The position numbers and the translations under genes are program-made. From assembly GCF_018401815.1 (NCBI RefSeq), contig NZ_JAGYKG010000001.1, positions 496,001 to 560,000 on the forward strand: a DNA stretch of 64,000 nt, in the 5' to 3' direction. The notes under the pieces were generated by a model that saw nothing but the letters and a program-made list of their open reading frames with translations, was not told where the DNA came from and did no database searches. Of the stretch, positions 1 through 9,649 are shown in pieces (within the stretch, counting starts at the first letter, position 1; every line of letters starts with the position of its first letter). This DNA comes from Nonlabens sp. (lineage in GTDB: Bacteria; Bacteroidota; Bacteroidia; Flavobacteriales; Flavobacteriaceae).

Positions 1-1028
1 AAATAATTTACAGATGCGCTTAAGGTTTTGCCCCAATCGTTAGAAATGTTTAAGCCTGCACTATCACTAGAAGTAATACCACCGCTACCTCCAAAATTTT
101 GTCCGTTGATACCAAAACTTCCATTGCTGTTTCTAGAAATAGAGTAAGCGCTGCTTCCCATAGCGTCGTAGATTTCATCAAATGAAAAACCTGGACTATT
201 GATATTATTGCTACTTCCTAAAACACTTAATTTAAAATCATTGTTGAAGTAGTTGGCTATTCCGCTCATGGAATATCGATCATCAGTTCCACCACCTGCG
301 GTAAGTCTGGAAAACCAACCTTTATTTTTGTCTTCATCAATAGTGATATTGATTTCGCTTGCATTTGCATCACCGGCTTCCCCAGTGGCCTTTTGAGTAT
401 CGGTTTTTGACTCGGTTACTTGAATTTTATCAATGATTTCTTTAGGTAAGTTTTTAAGTGCTATTTGAGGATCATCGCCAAAAAACTCTTTTCCATTCAC
501 TAGAATCTTAGAAACCTCTTTACCATTTACGGTAATCTTGCCGTCTTTATCCACTTCCACTCCGGGCAATTCTTTCATAACGTCTTCCAAGGTAGCATCT
601 GCTTTTGTATTAAAGGACTTGGCATTAAATTCAAGAGTATCTTTTTTAACAGTAATAGGTGCTTTACGAGCCTTTACAACGATACTACTCAAAGACTCTA
701 TATCGTTACTCAAACTTATAATTCCTAAATCTAGATCACGACCCTCTTTTAGGTTTATAGTTTTTGTGTAATTTTTATATCCCTGAAAAGAAGCGATAAA
801 AGAAACTTCTTCAAAATCCGTGTTTCCCTTTAGATTAAAAACGCCTGAAGCATCGGTGATCGAATAGGTGATTAAGGTAGAATCTTGGATGCTTTCTAAA
901 TAAATCGTAGCGCTTAATAGAGTTTCTTGAGAAATAGAGTCTTGCACTACTCCTTTAATATGAAACTGTTGAGCTTGTAATGAAAAAGTACACAGCATCA
1001 CAAAAATGGCAACAAGAAATAACCTCAT
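1..1028 (-). CDS. Outer-membrane beta-barrel protein with carboxypeptidase-like and plug domains (5' part only)
   Basis: Reading from the ATG at 1028 towards the window edge stays open for about 342 codons, so the C-terminus is missing. The protein starts with a signal peptide (MRLFLVAIFVMLC..., cleavage after about LQAQ). A carboxypeptidase-regulatory-like domain follows (motifs GVVQDS and YLESIQDSTLI, about residues 25-110). Then comes a TonB-plug-like segment with LEDVMKELPGVEVDKDG and KILVNGKEFFGDDP, and the beginning of a Gly/Asn/Ser-rich beta barrel. This order matches the outer-membrane beta-barrel family related to TonB receptors in Bacteroidota, whose ligands are mostly unknown. The transported substrate cannot be told from this part. 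Confidence 0.85.
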   Translation of the reverse strand, partial: MRLFLVAIFVMLCTFSLQAQQFHIKGVVQDSISQETLLSATIYLESIQDSTLITYSITDASGVFNLKGNTDFEEVSFIASFQGYKNYTKTINLKEGRDLDLGIISLSNDIESLSSIVVKARKAPITVKKDTLEFNAKSFNTKADATLEDVMKELPGVEVDKDGKITVNGKEVSKILVNGKEFFGDDPQIALKNLPKEIIDKIQVTESKTDTQKATGEAGDANASEINITIDEDKNKGWFSRLTAGGGTDDRYSMSGIANYFNNDFKLSVLGSSNNINSPGFSFDEIYDAMGSSAYSISRNSNGSFGINGQNFGGSGGITSSDSAGLNISNDWGKTLSASVNY

Positions 1029-1165
1029 GAAGATTAGTTTGATAGGTTGGTATTAATTAACCTAGGGAGAACGTAATAATATTAGTAAAATTTTATGGCT
1101 AGGAGCCTCTTAACACTTTGTTAAGAAAACAACTGATCGAGTAGTTACCTGCTTAAAAAAATGGT

Positions 1166-1198
1166 ATAAAAAAGCATCTATAACAAGATGCTTTTTTA
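1166..1198 (-). terminator. Rho-independent terminator of der
   Basis: The arms AAAGCATC and GATGCTTT flank an 8-base loop, with an A-run on one side and a T-run on the other. It lies 19 bases past the der stop and before the outer-membrane protein gene. Confidence 0.75.
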
Positions 1199-1216
1199 GA
1201 ATAATCTCAAAACTGA

Positions 1217-2518
1217 TTATTTCTTTCTCATATAAACGCTGATGGGCACACCGTTAAAATCAAAATGCTTTCTAAGTTGATTCTCTAGGTATCTTTTATA
1301 ACTATCTCTTACGTATTGAGGTAAGTTACAGAAGAAGGCAAACTGCGGCTGTGGCGTAGGCAATTGTGTAATGAACTTAATTTTTACAAACTTCCCTTTT
1401 AAGGAAGGCGGGGGATACTTCTCTATTAATGGAAGCAATAGCTCATTAAGCTGGCTGGTTTTTATTTTTTTAGTTCGGTTGTTATAAACCGTAACTGCCG
1501 TTTCTATAGCTTTATGTATACGTTGTTTATTCAGTACTGAAATAAAGACAATAGGCACATCGGTAAACGGCTCCATTTCCTTTCTGATCTTCTCTTCGTA
1601 CTCCTTAGCCGTATTGGTCTCCTTATCTACCAGGTCCCATTTATTCACCAGTACCACAATACCTTTTCTGTTGCGCTCTGCCAGCCAAAATATATTTTGT
1701 ACCTGTCCGTCAAAACCTCTTGTGGCATCTAGCATAACGATACACACATCACAATGTTCAATAGCTCTTACGCTGCGCATCACACTGTAAAACTCCAAAT
1801 CTTCACGTACTTTCTTTTTTCTTCTAATTCCAGCGGTATCCACCAAGTTAAAATCAAAGCCAAAACGATTGTACTTGGTGTCTATAGAATCCCGAGTCGT
1901 ACCTGCAATATCGGTTACTATATACCTGTTTTCACCTATCAAGGCATTGATAAAAGAGCTCTTACCAGCGTTAGGTCTTCCTACTACAGCAAATCGCGGT
2001 AAATCATCTCTTACTTCCTCTTCGGTTTCTGGCAGTATTTTTACTAGGTCATCAAGTAAGTCTCCAGTACCACTTCCATTCATACTAGAAATCGAGTAAT
2101 ACTCGCCTAGACCTAAGTTGTAAAACTCATAAGCATCCTGCTCTCTCTGGTTGTTATCTACTTTATTCACCACTAGAAAAACAGGCTTGGTCACTTTTCG
2201 CAATAACTTAGCAACATCTTCATCCATAGGGGTGATGCCATCTTCTGCATTGACCATAAAAAGAATGGCATCTGCTTCATCTATGGCCAGTTCTACTTGG
2301 TGATCGATTTCGGTTTCAAAAACGTCTTCACTACCTATCACATAACCACCGGTATCGATCAGAGAAAATTCTTTCCCATTCCAGTCACTTCTTCCATAGT
2401 GTCGGTCTCTGGTGACCCCACTTACAGAATCGGTAATCGCCTCTCTTCTTTGAATCATTCGATTAAAAAGAGTTGACTTCCCTACATTAGGTCTTCCTAC
2501 AATTGCTACTATACTCAT
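1217..2518 (-). CDS. der: Ribosome biogenesis GTPase Der (EngA)
   Basis: Double-Era GTPase of 433 residues needed for 50S subunit assembly. The first G domain has P-loop GRPNVGKS at the N-terminus, DTGG and NKVD. The second has GRPNAGKS (about residue 180), [10 protein letters not shown] and NKWD. A KH-like C-terminal domain completes the fold, so the length and order are typical. The ATG is preceded by a -7 box at 2538-2545. The gene is followed by a hairpin terminator, so it is probably transcribed alone. Highly confident. Confidence 0.98.
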   Translation of the reverse strand: MSIVAIVGRPNVGKSTLFNRMIQRREAITDSVSGVTRDRHYGRSDWNGKEFSLIDTGGYVIGSEDVFETEIDHQVELAIDEADAILFMVNAEDGITPMDEDVAKLLRKVTKPVFLVVNKVDNNQREQDAYEFYNLGLGEYYSISSMNGSGTGDLLDDLVKILPETEEEVRDDLPRFAVVGRPNAGKSSFINALIGENRYIVTDIAGTTRDSIDTKYNRFGFDFNLVDTAGIRRKKKVREDLEFYSVMRSVRAIEHCDVCIVMLDATRGFDGQVQNIFWLAERNRKGIVVLVNKWDLVDKETNTAKEYEEKIRKEMEPFTDVPIVFISVLNKQRIHKAIETAVTVYNNRTKKIKTSQLNELLLPLIEKYPPPSLKGKFVKIKFITQLPTPQPQFAFFCNLPQYVRDSYKRYLENQLRKHFDFNGVPISVYMRKK

Positions 2519-2537
2519 GATGCGTTTTTTGCGTTTG

Positions 2538-2545
2538 CAAAGGTA
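2538..2545 (-). promoter_or_regulatory. -7 promoter box of der
   Basis: TACCTTTG matches the Bacteroidota TAnnTTTG element, 19 bases before the ATG. No good TTG was found at the -33 position. Confidence 0.55.
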
Positions 2546-2599
2546 GTTTTTTATTGAGTATCAGAGCAGTTGCTGGCAGAAGATGTTTTTATAAATGTT

Positions 2600-2617
2600 C
2601 CGCTTTCGCGAAAGCGG
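2600..2617. repeat. CTTTCGCGAAAG palindrome, copy 1 (intergenic)
   Basis: A perfect 18-base palindrome (CCGCTTTCGCGAAAGCGG) lies between der and the polyprenyl synthase gene, on the upstream side of the der promoter. Confidence 0.9.
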
Positions 2618-2737
2618 AATAAATACCAACTACGCCCGCCTATAGAAATGTTGCTTTTTTATTTAAAACTTGTTTTAATCGCAACAAAATGGATATCCGA
2701 CAGCGGAATGTGACTTTTTATGAGAGAATAGAATTCC

Positions 2738-3715
2738 TTACTTTTTGCGGTCGATCACGTAATCCACCATCTTCAAAAGCGACTCTTTATATACCGAATG
2801 TGGGTAGGTGTTTAATATCTTCAATGCTTCTTGCTTGTACCGGTACATTGCCGTGATAGCATAATCCAGTCCTCCATTGTCTTTTACATAATCAATCACT
2901 TGGCGTACTCTTACTTTATCTCGATTGTGTTTTTTAACAGAGTTGATCAACCATTTTTTATTTTTTGGAGTGGCTGTTTGCAGGCAATGAATAAGTGGTA
3001 AGGTCATTTTTTGCTCCTTAATATCAATACCTGTAGGCTTCCCTATACGCTGGTTGCCATAATCAAAAAGGTCGTCCTTGATTTGAAAGGCAACCCCTAT
3101 AAGCGCTCCAAATTTGCGCATTTTCTCTACATCCTCACTATCTGGAGCAACAGAGCAAGCGCCCAGACTGCAACAGGCAGCAATTAAAGTAGCTGTTTTT
3201 TTACCTATAATGTCGTAATACACCTCTTCGGTGATATCTAATCTTCTCGCTTTTTCTATTTGTAGCAATTCTCCTTCACTCATCTCACGTACGGCGACAC
3301 TTATAATTTGCAACAAATCGAAGTCTTTATTATCAATGCTGAGCAATAACCCTTTAGAGAGTAAATAATCACCTACCAAAACAGCGATTTTATTTTTCCA
3401 TAACGCATTTACCGAGAAGAACCCCCTGCGTTTTAAGCTATCATCCACCACATCATCGTGAACTAAGGTAGCAGTATGAATTAATTCAATAACAGATGCT
3501 CCGCGATAGGTGCGCTCATTTACCTGTCCTTTGCCTACCATTTTTGCCACTAGAAAAACAAACATGGGACGCATTTGCTTTCCTTTACGGTTGACTATAA
3601 AATGAGTAATGCGATTGAGCAATGCGATACGAGAGGCCATGGAAAGGTGAAACTTCTTTTCAAAAAGTTCCATTTCATGAGCTATAGGCTCCTTAATTTG
3701 CTCCACAATTTTCAT
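2738..3715 (-). CDS. Polyprenyl synthetase family protein (long-chain isoprenyl diphosphate synthase)
   Basis: Trans-isoprenyl diphosphate synthase of about 325 residues that condenses IPP with an allylic diphosphate, probably to make the menaquinone side chain. The first Asp-rich motif is LVHDDVVDDS and the second is QIKDDLFDYG. Lysine and RP-type substrate residues (GKQMRPMF) lie near the N-terminus. The reading frame is open from a TTG at 3724, but the ATG at 3715 is preferred because the TTG lies inside the -7 promoter box. Product chain length cannot be deduced. An octaprenyl or heptaprenyl synthase is most likely. Confidence 0.93.
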   Translation of the reverse strand: MKIVEQIKEPIAHEMELFEKKFHLSMASRIALLNRITHFIVNRKGKQMRPMFVFLVAKMVGKGQVNERTYRGASVIELIHTATLVHDDVVDDSLKRRGFFSVNALWKNKIAVLVGDYLLSKGLLLSIDNKDFDLLQIISVAVREMSEGELLQIEKARRLDITEEVYYDIIGKKTATLIAACCSLGACSVAPDSEDVEKMRKFGALIGVAFQIKDDLFDYGNQRIGKPTGIDIKEQKMTLPLIHCLQTATPKNKKWLINSVKKHNRDKVRVRQVIDYVKDNGGLDYAITAMYRYKQEALKILNTYPHSVYKESLLKMVDYVIDRKK

Positions 3716-3721
3716 AAGCTG

Positions 3722-3729
3722 CAAATATA
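3722..3729 (-). promoter_or_regulatory. -7 box of the polyprenyl synthase gene, 6 bases from its ATG
   Basis: TATATTTG matches TAnnTTTG. With the ATG only 6 bases past the box, the mRNA leader would be nearly absent. Confidence 0.5.
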
Positions 3730-3813
3730 ATGATAGTCAAAATGCAATCCTTGTACTGTAACTTAACATTTAGACTTAAGTTAACAATTACATACAAATG
3801 CAATCGGCCAAAT

Positions 3814-3850
3814 AAAAAAGGTAGCCTTAAAAAAAGGCTACCTTTTAAAA
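3814..3850 (-). terminator. Terminator of the T9SS protein gene
   Basis: The 13-base arms AAAGGTAGCCTT and AAGGCTACCTTT form a strong stem flanked by A and T tracts, 28 bases after the stop at 3878. Confidence 0.85.
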
Positions 3851-3877
3851 TTGTTAATTTATAGGATTCGTATGAAC

Positions 3878-4960
3878 TTATTCCTTGATAAACTTTCTAG
3901 AGATAGTTCCTTCCTTATTGGAAATGTTCAAAATATAAAGTCCTGGTTTCAACTCCTGAACATTAGTAGTTACGTTGTTAGCATCTACCTCAAGTGATTT
4001 GATCAACCTTCCATTAAGATCAACGATATCTACAGCCGTGAATGGTTGAGTATCACTAGTAATATTAAGGATATCTGTAGTTGGGTTAGGATATACTCTT
4101 ACACTAACATCATTTAATAACTCTTCACTAGTAGTTAATAAATCGCTAGTAACTACTGCCTCTGCTTTAAAATCAAAAAATGATGTAGTTGCAGCAAGTG
4201 CATTAGGAGTTGTTGGTGGAGTTGCAGTTGCACTAAATGGAGCTGCGGTTACTACGAAATTTAATTCAATAGGAACTAAACCTGATAAATAAACTGCAGA
4301 ATTAACACTAATATTACCTGCAGTAGGATCTAACTTCCATAACACTTCACCAGTTACAACATTGTAAGACATACCTAATGAATAGGTTGTGTTTGCCATT
4401 AAAGATAATCCTCCTGTAGCAAAATTGATATTAAAGTTACCAATACTACCACCGTTATTTAACCTAGCCTGACCTGTTAGTATCCCAGTGTCTGTGGAAT
4501 AAAAATAACCTACTATAGGGTTAAATGCAGAATCATATAGAGTCATACCTACTCTAGTTCTACTTGTAGTTACAGGTCCCGTATTAAAGGTATATTCAAT
4601 ATCAATTACATCATTACCAGCAGTTCTTGCTGTCCAACTTGTATCTAAACCTGCTTGCCATAAAAACCTACCACCTTCATTACCGTTAGGTCCAGTTATG
4701 TCAACAGTTTGATTTGCAGCACCTGCGGCAGAAGCTATAATAAAATTGCTATTACCTGCATTGGTAGTTGTAGTGGTAGTAGAAGTTGCGGCGCCATTAC
4801 TTGCAAAGGTAAGAAAACTAGCTTGACCTGCTGTTGAACCGTCAAAGGCTGTTCCGACATTACCCAAGGTAAGATTGTCAAATGTTTCTTGTTGTAACAC
4901 CTGACCAGAAGAGATCAGACTAACAGCAAACGCTCCAATTAAGAGTAGTGTTTTTTTCAT
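3878..4960 (-). CDS. Secreted protein with T9SS type A sorting domain
   Basis: The protein has 360 residues. A signal peptide (MKKTLLLIGAFAVSLISSG) is followed by a low-complexity, Thr/Ala/Asn-rich beta-type region with no recognised enzyme motif. The last ~75 residues form a por-secretion C-terminal domain: VYPNPTTDILNI, VDIVDLNGRLIKS, LKPGLYILNI and SRKFIKE. Proteins with this tail are exported by the type IX system and often anchored at the surface. The gene stands alone with its own terminator. The central part may be a jelly-roll or concanavalin-like sandwich, but this is a guess, and the function is unknown. Confidence 0.9.
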   Translation of the reverse strand: MKKTLLLIGAFAVSLISSGQVLQQETFDNLTLGNVGTAFDGSTAGQASFLTFASNGAATSTTTTTTNAGNSNFIIASAAGAANQTVDITGPNGNEGGRFLWQAGLDTSWTARTAGNDVIDIEYTFNTGPVTTSRTRVGMTLYDSAFNPIVGYFYSTDTGILTGQARLNNGGSIGNFNINFATGGLSLMANTTYSLGMSYNVVTGEVLWKLDPTAGNISVNSAVYLSGLVPIELNFVVTAAPFSATATPPTTPNALAATTSFFDFKAEAVVTSDLLTTSEELLNDVSVRVYPNPTTDILNITSDTQPFTAVDIVDLNGRLIKSLEVDANNVTTNVQELKPGLYILNISNKEGTISRKFIKE

Positions 4961-5231
4961 TGTTTTGGATTTTACTGTAAAAATAATAAAATAAAGAGCT
5001 TACTCCTAAAAGTTATGTTAAAAAATGTGAACAATGCTTTGAAATTCAATAGCTAAGAAACCTTTAAAAACCTCCTAAAAAAGATGGTATTCGCCTGCTT
5101 AAAGGTGTGGTATGCATTTATAAATCATTACTCCAAAGGCTAAGTTAAAGGAAGAATAGAATTGAAATGTAAAATTCTATTAACTATTCCTTAATATTGT
5201 AAATCAAATGCCTTAAATACCAAACTGAAAA

Positions 5232-6599
5232 ATGATCCAATTGTTACCCTTTAAAATCTCTGGCGCCTATACTAACGTTCTTGTTTTACTATTGTGTTGC
5301 GTAATGCTGTATTCTTGTAAAAATGATGATGATGTAGTGATTCCTGCACCTGTTGTGCAAACCACACCTAACATCACTGTATTTGATTCGGACAGATTAA
5401 CAGACGATTATGTTTTAATATCTCCCTTTAGAGGTAATTCTACTTTTTTAATAAATCGAGCAGGGAATATATTACATCGTTGGTCCAGTGCGGAATCTAC
5501 CTTAATGGGGTATTTAAGAGAAGATGGCGCTGTAGTACGTTCTGTCGTTACCGGTGTAGATAACGGCATTACTATAGGTGGAAAAACTGGAGCTATTGAA
5601 ATCATTGATAAAAACAACAATCAACTTTGGAAATGGACTTTAGACAGTAGTACCGAAGCCTTACATCACGATATCGCTTTAATGCCTAACGGGAATATTT
5701 TAGCTTCCGTATGGGTGGTTAAAGATCGAGCGAGCTGTATTGCAAATGGTAGAGACCCCAGTTCTATAATAGCAGACCGACTGGTCATCGATAAAGTCAT
5801 AGAAATAGAACCCGTAGGCACGGATCAAGCAAACATTGTTTGGGAATGGTCGTTATGGGATCATTTGGTACAGGATTTTGATGCTTCCCAACTCAATTTT
5901 GGAGACGCAAGTAATGGAAGCTTATTTGACATTAATCAATCCTCAGAAGGAGATAATTACACTCATGTCAATGGCTTGGACTACATCCCTTCCTTAGATC
6001 AAATTATTTTAAACAGTAGAGTCCTCGACGAATTTATCATCATAGATCACAATTTAACAACTGCTGAGGCTGCTTCTAATACTGGCGGAAGGTATAACAA
6101 AGGTGGAGAAATTCTTTATAGATGGGGAAATCCGGAATCTTACAATTCTGGAACAAGCCTTGACCAACAATTACATGAGCAACATGATGCGACCTTTGTA
6201 GGATCTAACAGCTTATCTCGAGGTACTTTTTTAGTTTTTGACAATCAAGACGGTGCAAATTTCTCTACGATTAAAGAAATTAGCATCCCTGTGAGCGCAG
6301 ATGGGGTTTACGATCCCATACCAGCTACAGGAAATAGTCCTGCGGCTCCTATATGGAGTTACTCTGCCGAAGCTATTTATTCCCCTAGAACTTCAGGAGT
6401 ACAAAGATTATCATCTGGAAATACGTTGATAACCAGCAACTCTGGAGATATTATCAGAGAAGTAAATTATGAAAATGAAGTGCTTTGGGAGTTTGATGCG
6501 AGGATAGCAGTTGATGGTGTTTTGGAAATAGATTCTTCGGGATTTAAATCTAGAAGTTATGAGAAAAATTACCCAGGTGTTACAGCATTAGGACTTTAA
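5232..6599 (+). CDS. Arylsulfotransferase (ASST)-like lipoprotein
   Basis: The protein has 455 residues. An N-terminal signal with lipobox LYSC (Cys29) predicts a lipoprotein. The rest resembles arylsulfotransferase-type beta propellers, with repeated blades such as GAIEIIDKNNNQLWKW and EVLWEFD. Histidine/arginine segments LHHDIALMPNGNIL, HVNGLDYIPSLDQI, LNSRVLDEF and QHDATFV fall in the order of the ASST active-site His, His, Arg and His. In known members these transfer sulfate between aryl groups. The substrate here is unknown. The gene is monocistronic and convergent with rlmN across a shared terminator. Confidence 0.8.
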   Translation: MIQLLPFKISGAYTNVLVLLLCCVMLYSCKNDDDVVIPAPVVQTTPNITVFDSDRLTDDYVLISPFRGNSTFLINRAGNILHRWSSAESTLMGYLREDGAVVRSVVTGVDNGITIGGKTGAIEIIDKNNNQLWKWTLDSSTEALHHDIALMPNGNILASVWVVKDRASCIANGRDPSSIIADRLVIDKVIEIEPVGTDQANIVWEWSLWDHLVQDFDASQLNFGDASNGSLFDINQSSEGDNYTHVNGLDYIPSLDQIILNSRVLDEFIIIDHNLTTAEAASNTGGRYNKGGEILYRWGNPESYNSGTSLDQQLHEQHDATFVGSNSLSRGTFLVFDNQDGANFSTIKEISIPVSADGVYDPIPATGNSPAAPIWSYSAEAIYSPRTSGVQRLSSGNTLITSNSGDIIREVNYENEVLWEFDARIAVDGVLEIDSSGFKSRSYEKNYPGVTALGL

Positions 6600-6618
6600 A
6601 ATACCCCCAGTAAACAAA

Positions 6619-6662
6619 CAAGCTGGAAGCGTTCTTTAGATAAGAATAGTTCCAGCTTTTAT
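6619..6662. terminator. Bidirectional terminator between the ASST-like gene and rlmN
   Basis: The arms AAGCTGGAA and TTCCAGCTT enclose a ~21-base loop between two convergent genes. T-rich tracts follow on both strands. Confidence 0.7.
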
Positions 6663-6673
6663 ATTTTAATAAG

Positions 6674-7717
6674 CTACTGTTTATTTGCTAATTGGCCACA
6701 AGCAGCGTCTATATCTTTACCTCTACTACGCCTTACGTTAACTACGATGCGGTTGCGTTCTAAGAGGGTTTTATACATATCAATGGCTTTGCTACTGGCT
6801 TGTTCAAACCTGTCATCATCTATGGAGTTGTACTCAATGATATTTACTTTACATGGAATCACCTTACAGAATTTTATGAGCTCGTGTACATCTTCTTCGG
6901 TATCGTTGATGCCTTTCCAAACCACATATTCATAAGTAACCCTAGTTCCTGTTTTTTCATACCAGTACTTCAATGCTTCCTTGATATCAGCAAGTGGGAA
7001 CTGCTCATTAAAAGGCATGATTTTAGTTCTTTTTTCATCTATAGCACTGTGTAAGGATAGCGCTAGATTGAACTTAGGACCATCGTCAGCCAGCTTCATC
7101 ATCATTTTAGGAACACCACTTGTAGAAAGGGTGATACGTTTAGGAGACATTCCTAACCCATCTTCACTGGTTATTTTCTCGATGGACTTTAGTACATTAT
7201 TGTAATTCATCAAAGGCTCTCCCATTCCCATGAAAACTATATTTGATAAAGGAATGTTGTGATACAACCTACTTTGTTGATCTATAGCAATGACTTGATC
7301 ATATATCTCATCAGGTTGCAAATTACGCATGCGTTTTAGTCTCGCAGTAGCACAAAAGGCACAATTTAAGCTACAGCCTACTTGGGAAGAAACACAGGCA
7401 GTAGTTCTAGTGTCTGTTGGGATCAATACCGACTCCACGGTTAAGCCGTCGTGTAGCTTCACAGCATTTTTTATAGTGCCATCTTTACTTCTTTGCATGT
7501 CATCCACCTTGATATGATTGATGGTAAAATGCTCTTCTAGGAAGGCTCTGGTTTCTTTAGAAAGATTAGTCATCGCGTCAAAAGAATGAGCGCCTTTTTT
7601 CCATAACCATTCATATATCTGGTTACCTCTAAAAGCCTTATCGCCATTTTCTACAAAAAAGTCTCTTAACTGATCTTTAGTTAAAGCTCTGATATCTTTC
7701 TTCTTCTCTTTCAACAT
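6674..7717 (-). CDS. rlmN: 23S rRNA (adenine2503-C2)-methyltransferase RlmN
   Basis: Radical SAM enzyme that methylates A2503 of 23S rRNA and A37 of some tRNAs. The iron-sulfur motif is CSLNCAFC. The methyl-carrying cysteine is in the C-terminal AACGQL, and GMGEPLMNY is present. The frame is open from a TTG at 7741, but that codon lies in the -7 box. The ATG at 7717 (MLKEKKKD) gives the usual length of about 347 residues. Confidence 0.96.
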   Translation of the reverse strand: MLKEKKKDIRALTKDQLRDFFVENGDKAFRGNQIYEWLWKKGAHSFDAMTNLSKETRAFLEEHFTINHIKVDDMQRSKDGTIKNAVKLHDGLTVESVLIPTDTRTTACVSSQVGCSLNCAFCATARLKRMRNLQPDEIYDQVIAIDQQSRLYHNIPLSNIVFMGMGEPLMNYNNVLKSIEKITSEDGLGMSPKRITLSTSGVPKMMMKLADDGPKFNLALSLHSAIDEKRTKIMPFNEQFPLADIKEALKYWYEKTGTRVTYEYVVWKGINDTEEDVHELIKFCKVIPCKVNIIEYNSIDDDRFEQASSKAIDMYKTLLERNRIVVNVRRSRGKDIDAACGQLANKQ

Positions 7718-7738
7718 AGGGTATAAAAAAACGCATTG

Positions 7739-7746
7739 CAAAACTA
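7739..7746 (-). promoter_or_regulatory. -7 box of rlmN
   Basis: TAGTTTTG (TAnnTTTG type) lies 21 bases before the ATG. Confidence 0.45.
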
Positions 7747-7824
7747 CATGATTTGCAACGCGTTTGGTATGAATATTTAGTTTATTATTTCTTGATGAAT
7801 AACACCTGATGAATGAACTCTTAT

Positions 7825-9495
7825 CTATATTTTAGAAATCTTCTCTGTAACTGTTCTCTTTCCATCATTTACTTTTAAAAAGTAAATACCATTAGACAAG
7901 TCTTTAATTTCAAGTTGATTTTCCATAAATTCAAATGATCCAGAACGTATGAGCTTACCTGAAAGGTCATAAAGGCGATAATCTGCCGGATTTTCTATCA
8001 TAACATTTATTATTCCAGTAGAAGGGTTTGGATAAAGGTTGATCTCTAAACTATCGACACTAGCAACACTTAGGGCTGAAGCATAAGCCCCATTTTGAAA
8101 CGAAGAAGCAGTATTTGCAGGGTCTAACCAAGGGCTCAATCGTCTCGCATTGTTTGTAAAACTATTCCAACTAGCATCCATTCTACCATAAATATCAAAT
8201 TGATTGTTATCATTAACACCATTACATGCTGCTGCTCCACCAGATAACACACCAATAATTTGACCAGAAGTGTTTAATAGACAACTACCTGAAGAACCTC
8301 CTTCTGTAACACCATAATCCCAATCTGCTACAAACCAAACTCTAGTTGCTGGATTACCATTAAAATTAAAATTTTGTGTAGTAGCAGCTTGATCATTCCT
8401 ACTTAACTTCATAATATCCCCACTTGGATGGTGCATTCCTAGCTGGCCGTTAGAAGAATTTACTAGGTTATTCCATCCTGCATAATACAAATCCCATGAA
8501 GCGACAGGTGATTGATTGAGCTCAAACAAGGCAAAATCTGCAATATCATCATTAGCTCTTAATACGGCTCCTGTTAAAACTCTAGTAGGATTAAAGGGAC
8601 CTGATGTATTTGTAAAAGTGGCACATTGAGGTGTATTGGTAAACCACTGAAATCCAAATGACCAATTATTCCCATTATAACTAGACCCAGCACCATTAGA
8701 TACATTGCCGAGACAGTGATTTGCTGTTAGAAAATAAGGCGTAGCATCGAGATCTGTATTATTAACTAAAGATCCTGTACATAAACCATTCCCATTGATA
8801 ATAATTCTCGCCACCGAGTCTTTGTAATTATCTCTAATCGTTGTCCAATCCACACCGTTAGTAGAACCTTGATTAGGATTACATTGTACATCAACATTAC
8901 AGGAACCTGATTCATTTAATTTACGAAAATCATCTTCTGCCTTTCCAAAGCCTCGGTAACCATGAACCACCTGCTCGATAGAAATTCTTCCTTGATTTTT
9001 AACAGCGGCTGGCTCGTAATATTCTAACCATAAATTATCTCCGTAGATAATCCAAGATCCTAGAACACCATCCTCTTGATTTTCCTTGTGAGTATAAGGA
9101 CCTATTTTATCTGTATGATCATTATTGTATAAAAATAATTCAGCACCAACGGGAAGGTCATAACGATCAAATAGAAAATTAATAGTTCTTGCGCCTGTAG
9201 ACTCGATGTTCAATCTCCATATGCGATCGCCATTTTCTAATTCTGTCCACTGTCCTGAATTGAATAAATTCAAATCAACTGGTATTTTTTCTCCAAATTT
9301 ATATGGCTTTGCAAGAGACTGACTCGTCAGCTCGTCCTCCTGCTCTATAGCCTCTATATCAATAGGAGGCATTACTATTTTTAAAGGCTGGCTTTTAAAA
9401 GCAAAATCCCACCCACGTGGTGTTGCTTCATTTGTTACTTGGGCTAGTATGGTTTGCCCGACAAGCAATAATAGAAAGAAAGTAATTTTTTTCAT
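7825..9495 (-). CDS. Secreted trypsin-like serine protease (lysyl-endopeptidase type) with T9SS sorting domain
   Basis: The protein has about 556 residues from the ATG at 9495, where a clear signal peptide begins (MKKITFFLLLLVGQTILAQ). An upstream extension of the frame lacks signal features. A propeptide-like region is followed by a chymotrypsin-fold domain with the triad signatures LTANHCLG (His), DDIADFALFEL (Asp) and GGSSGSCLL (Ser). This arrangement and the Cys pattern recall lysyl endopeptidases. The end is a T9SS sorting domain (LYPNPSTGIINV, LYDLSGKLIRSG, LSNGIYFLKV). It is likely an extracellular peptidase for protein feeding. Cleavage specificity is inferred only. Confidence 0.92.
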   Translation of the reverse strand: MKKITFFLLLLVGQTILAQVTNEATPRGWDFAFKSQPLKIVMPPIDIEAIEQEDELTSQSLAKPYKFGEKIPVDLNLFNSGQWTELENGDRIWRLNIESTGARTINFLFDRYDLPVGAELFLYNNDHTDKIGPYTHKENQEDGVLGSWIIYGDNLWLEYYEPAAVKNQGRISIEQVVHGYRGFGKAEDDFRKLNESGSCNVDVQCNPNQGSTNGVDWTTIRDNYKDSVARIIINGNGLCTGSLVNNTDLDATPYFLTANHCLGNVSNGAGSSYNGNNWSFGFQWFTNTPQCATFTNTSGPFNPTRVLTGAVLRANDDIADFALFELNQSPVASWDLYYAGWNNLVNSSNGQLGMHHPSGDIMKLSRNDQAATTQNFNFNGNPATRVWFVADWDYGVTEGGSSGSCLLNTSGQIIGVLSGGAAACNGVNDNNQFDIYGRMDASWNSFTNNARRLSPWLDPANTASSFQNGAYASALSVASVDSLEINLYPNPSTGIINVMIENPADYRLYDLSGKLIRSGSFEFMENQLEIKDLSNGIYFLKVNDGKRTVTEKISKI

Positions 9496-9535
9496 GTTAA
9501 GGATTTTAAGGTGACAAGATAAGAAACAATCATAA

Positions 9536-9566
9536 AAAAACCCTAAAGAATTAATATTCAATAGGG
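9536..9566 (-). terminator. Terminator of queA
   Basis: The stem CCCTA/TAGGG, with an inner GAAT/ATTC, is followed by seven T on the minus strand, 84 bases after queA. Confidence 0.6.
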
Positions 9567-9649
9567 CTTTAAATAAAAATGCAAGAATTCACCTGCTAAA
9601 TCGATGGAGCAAAGTGTGAAAACCTTAAATTAATGCGTTGATCAACTAA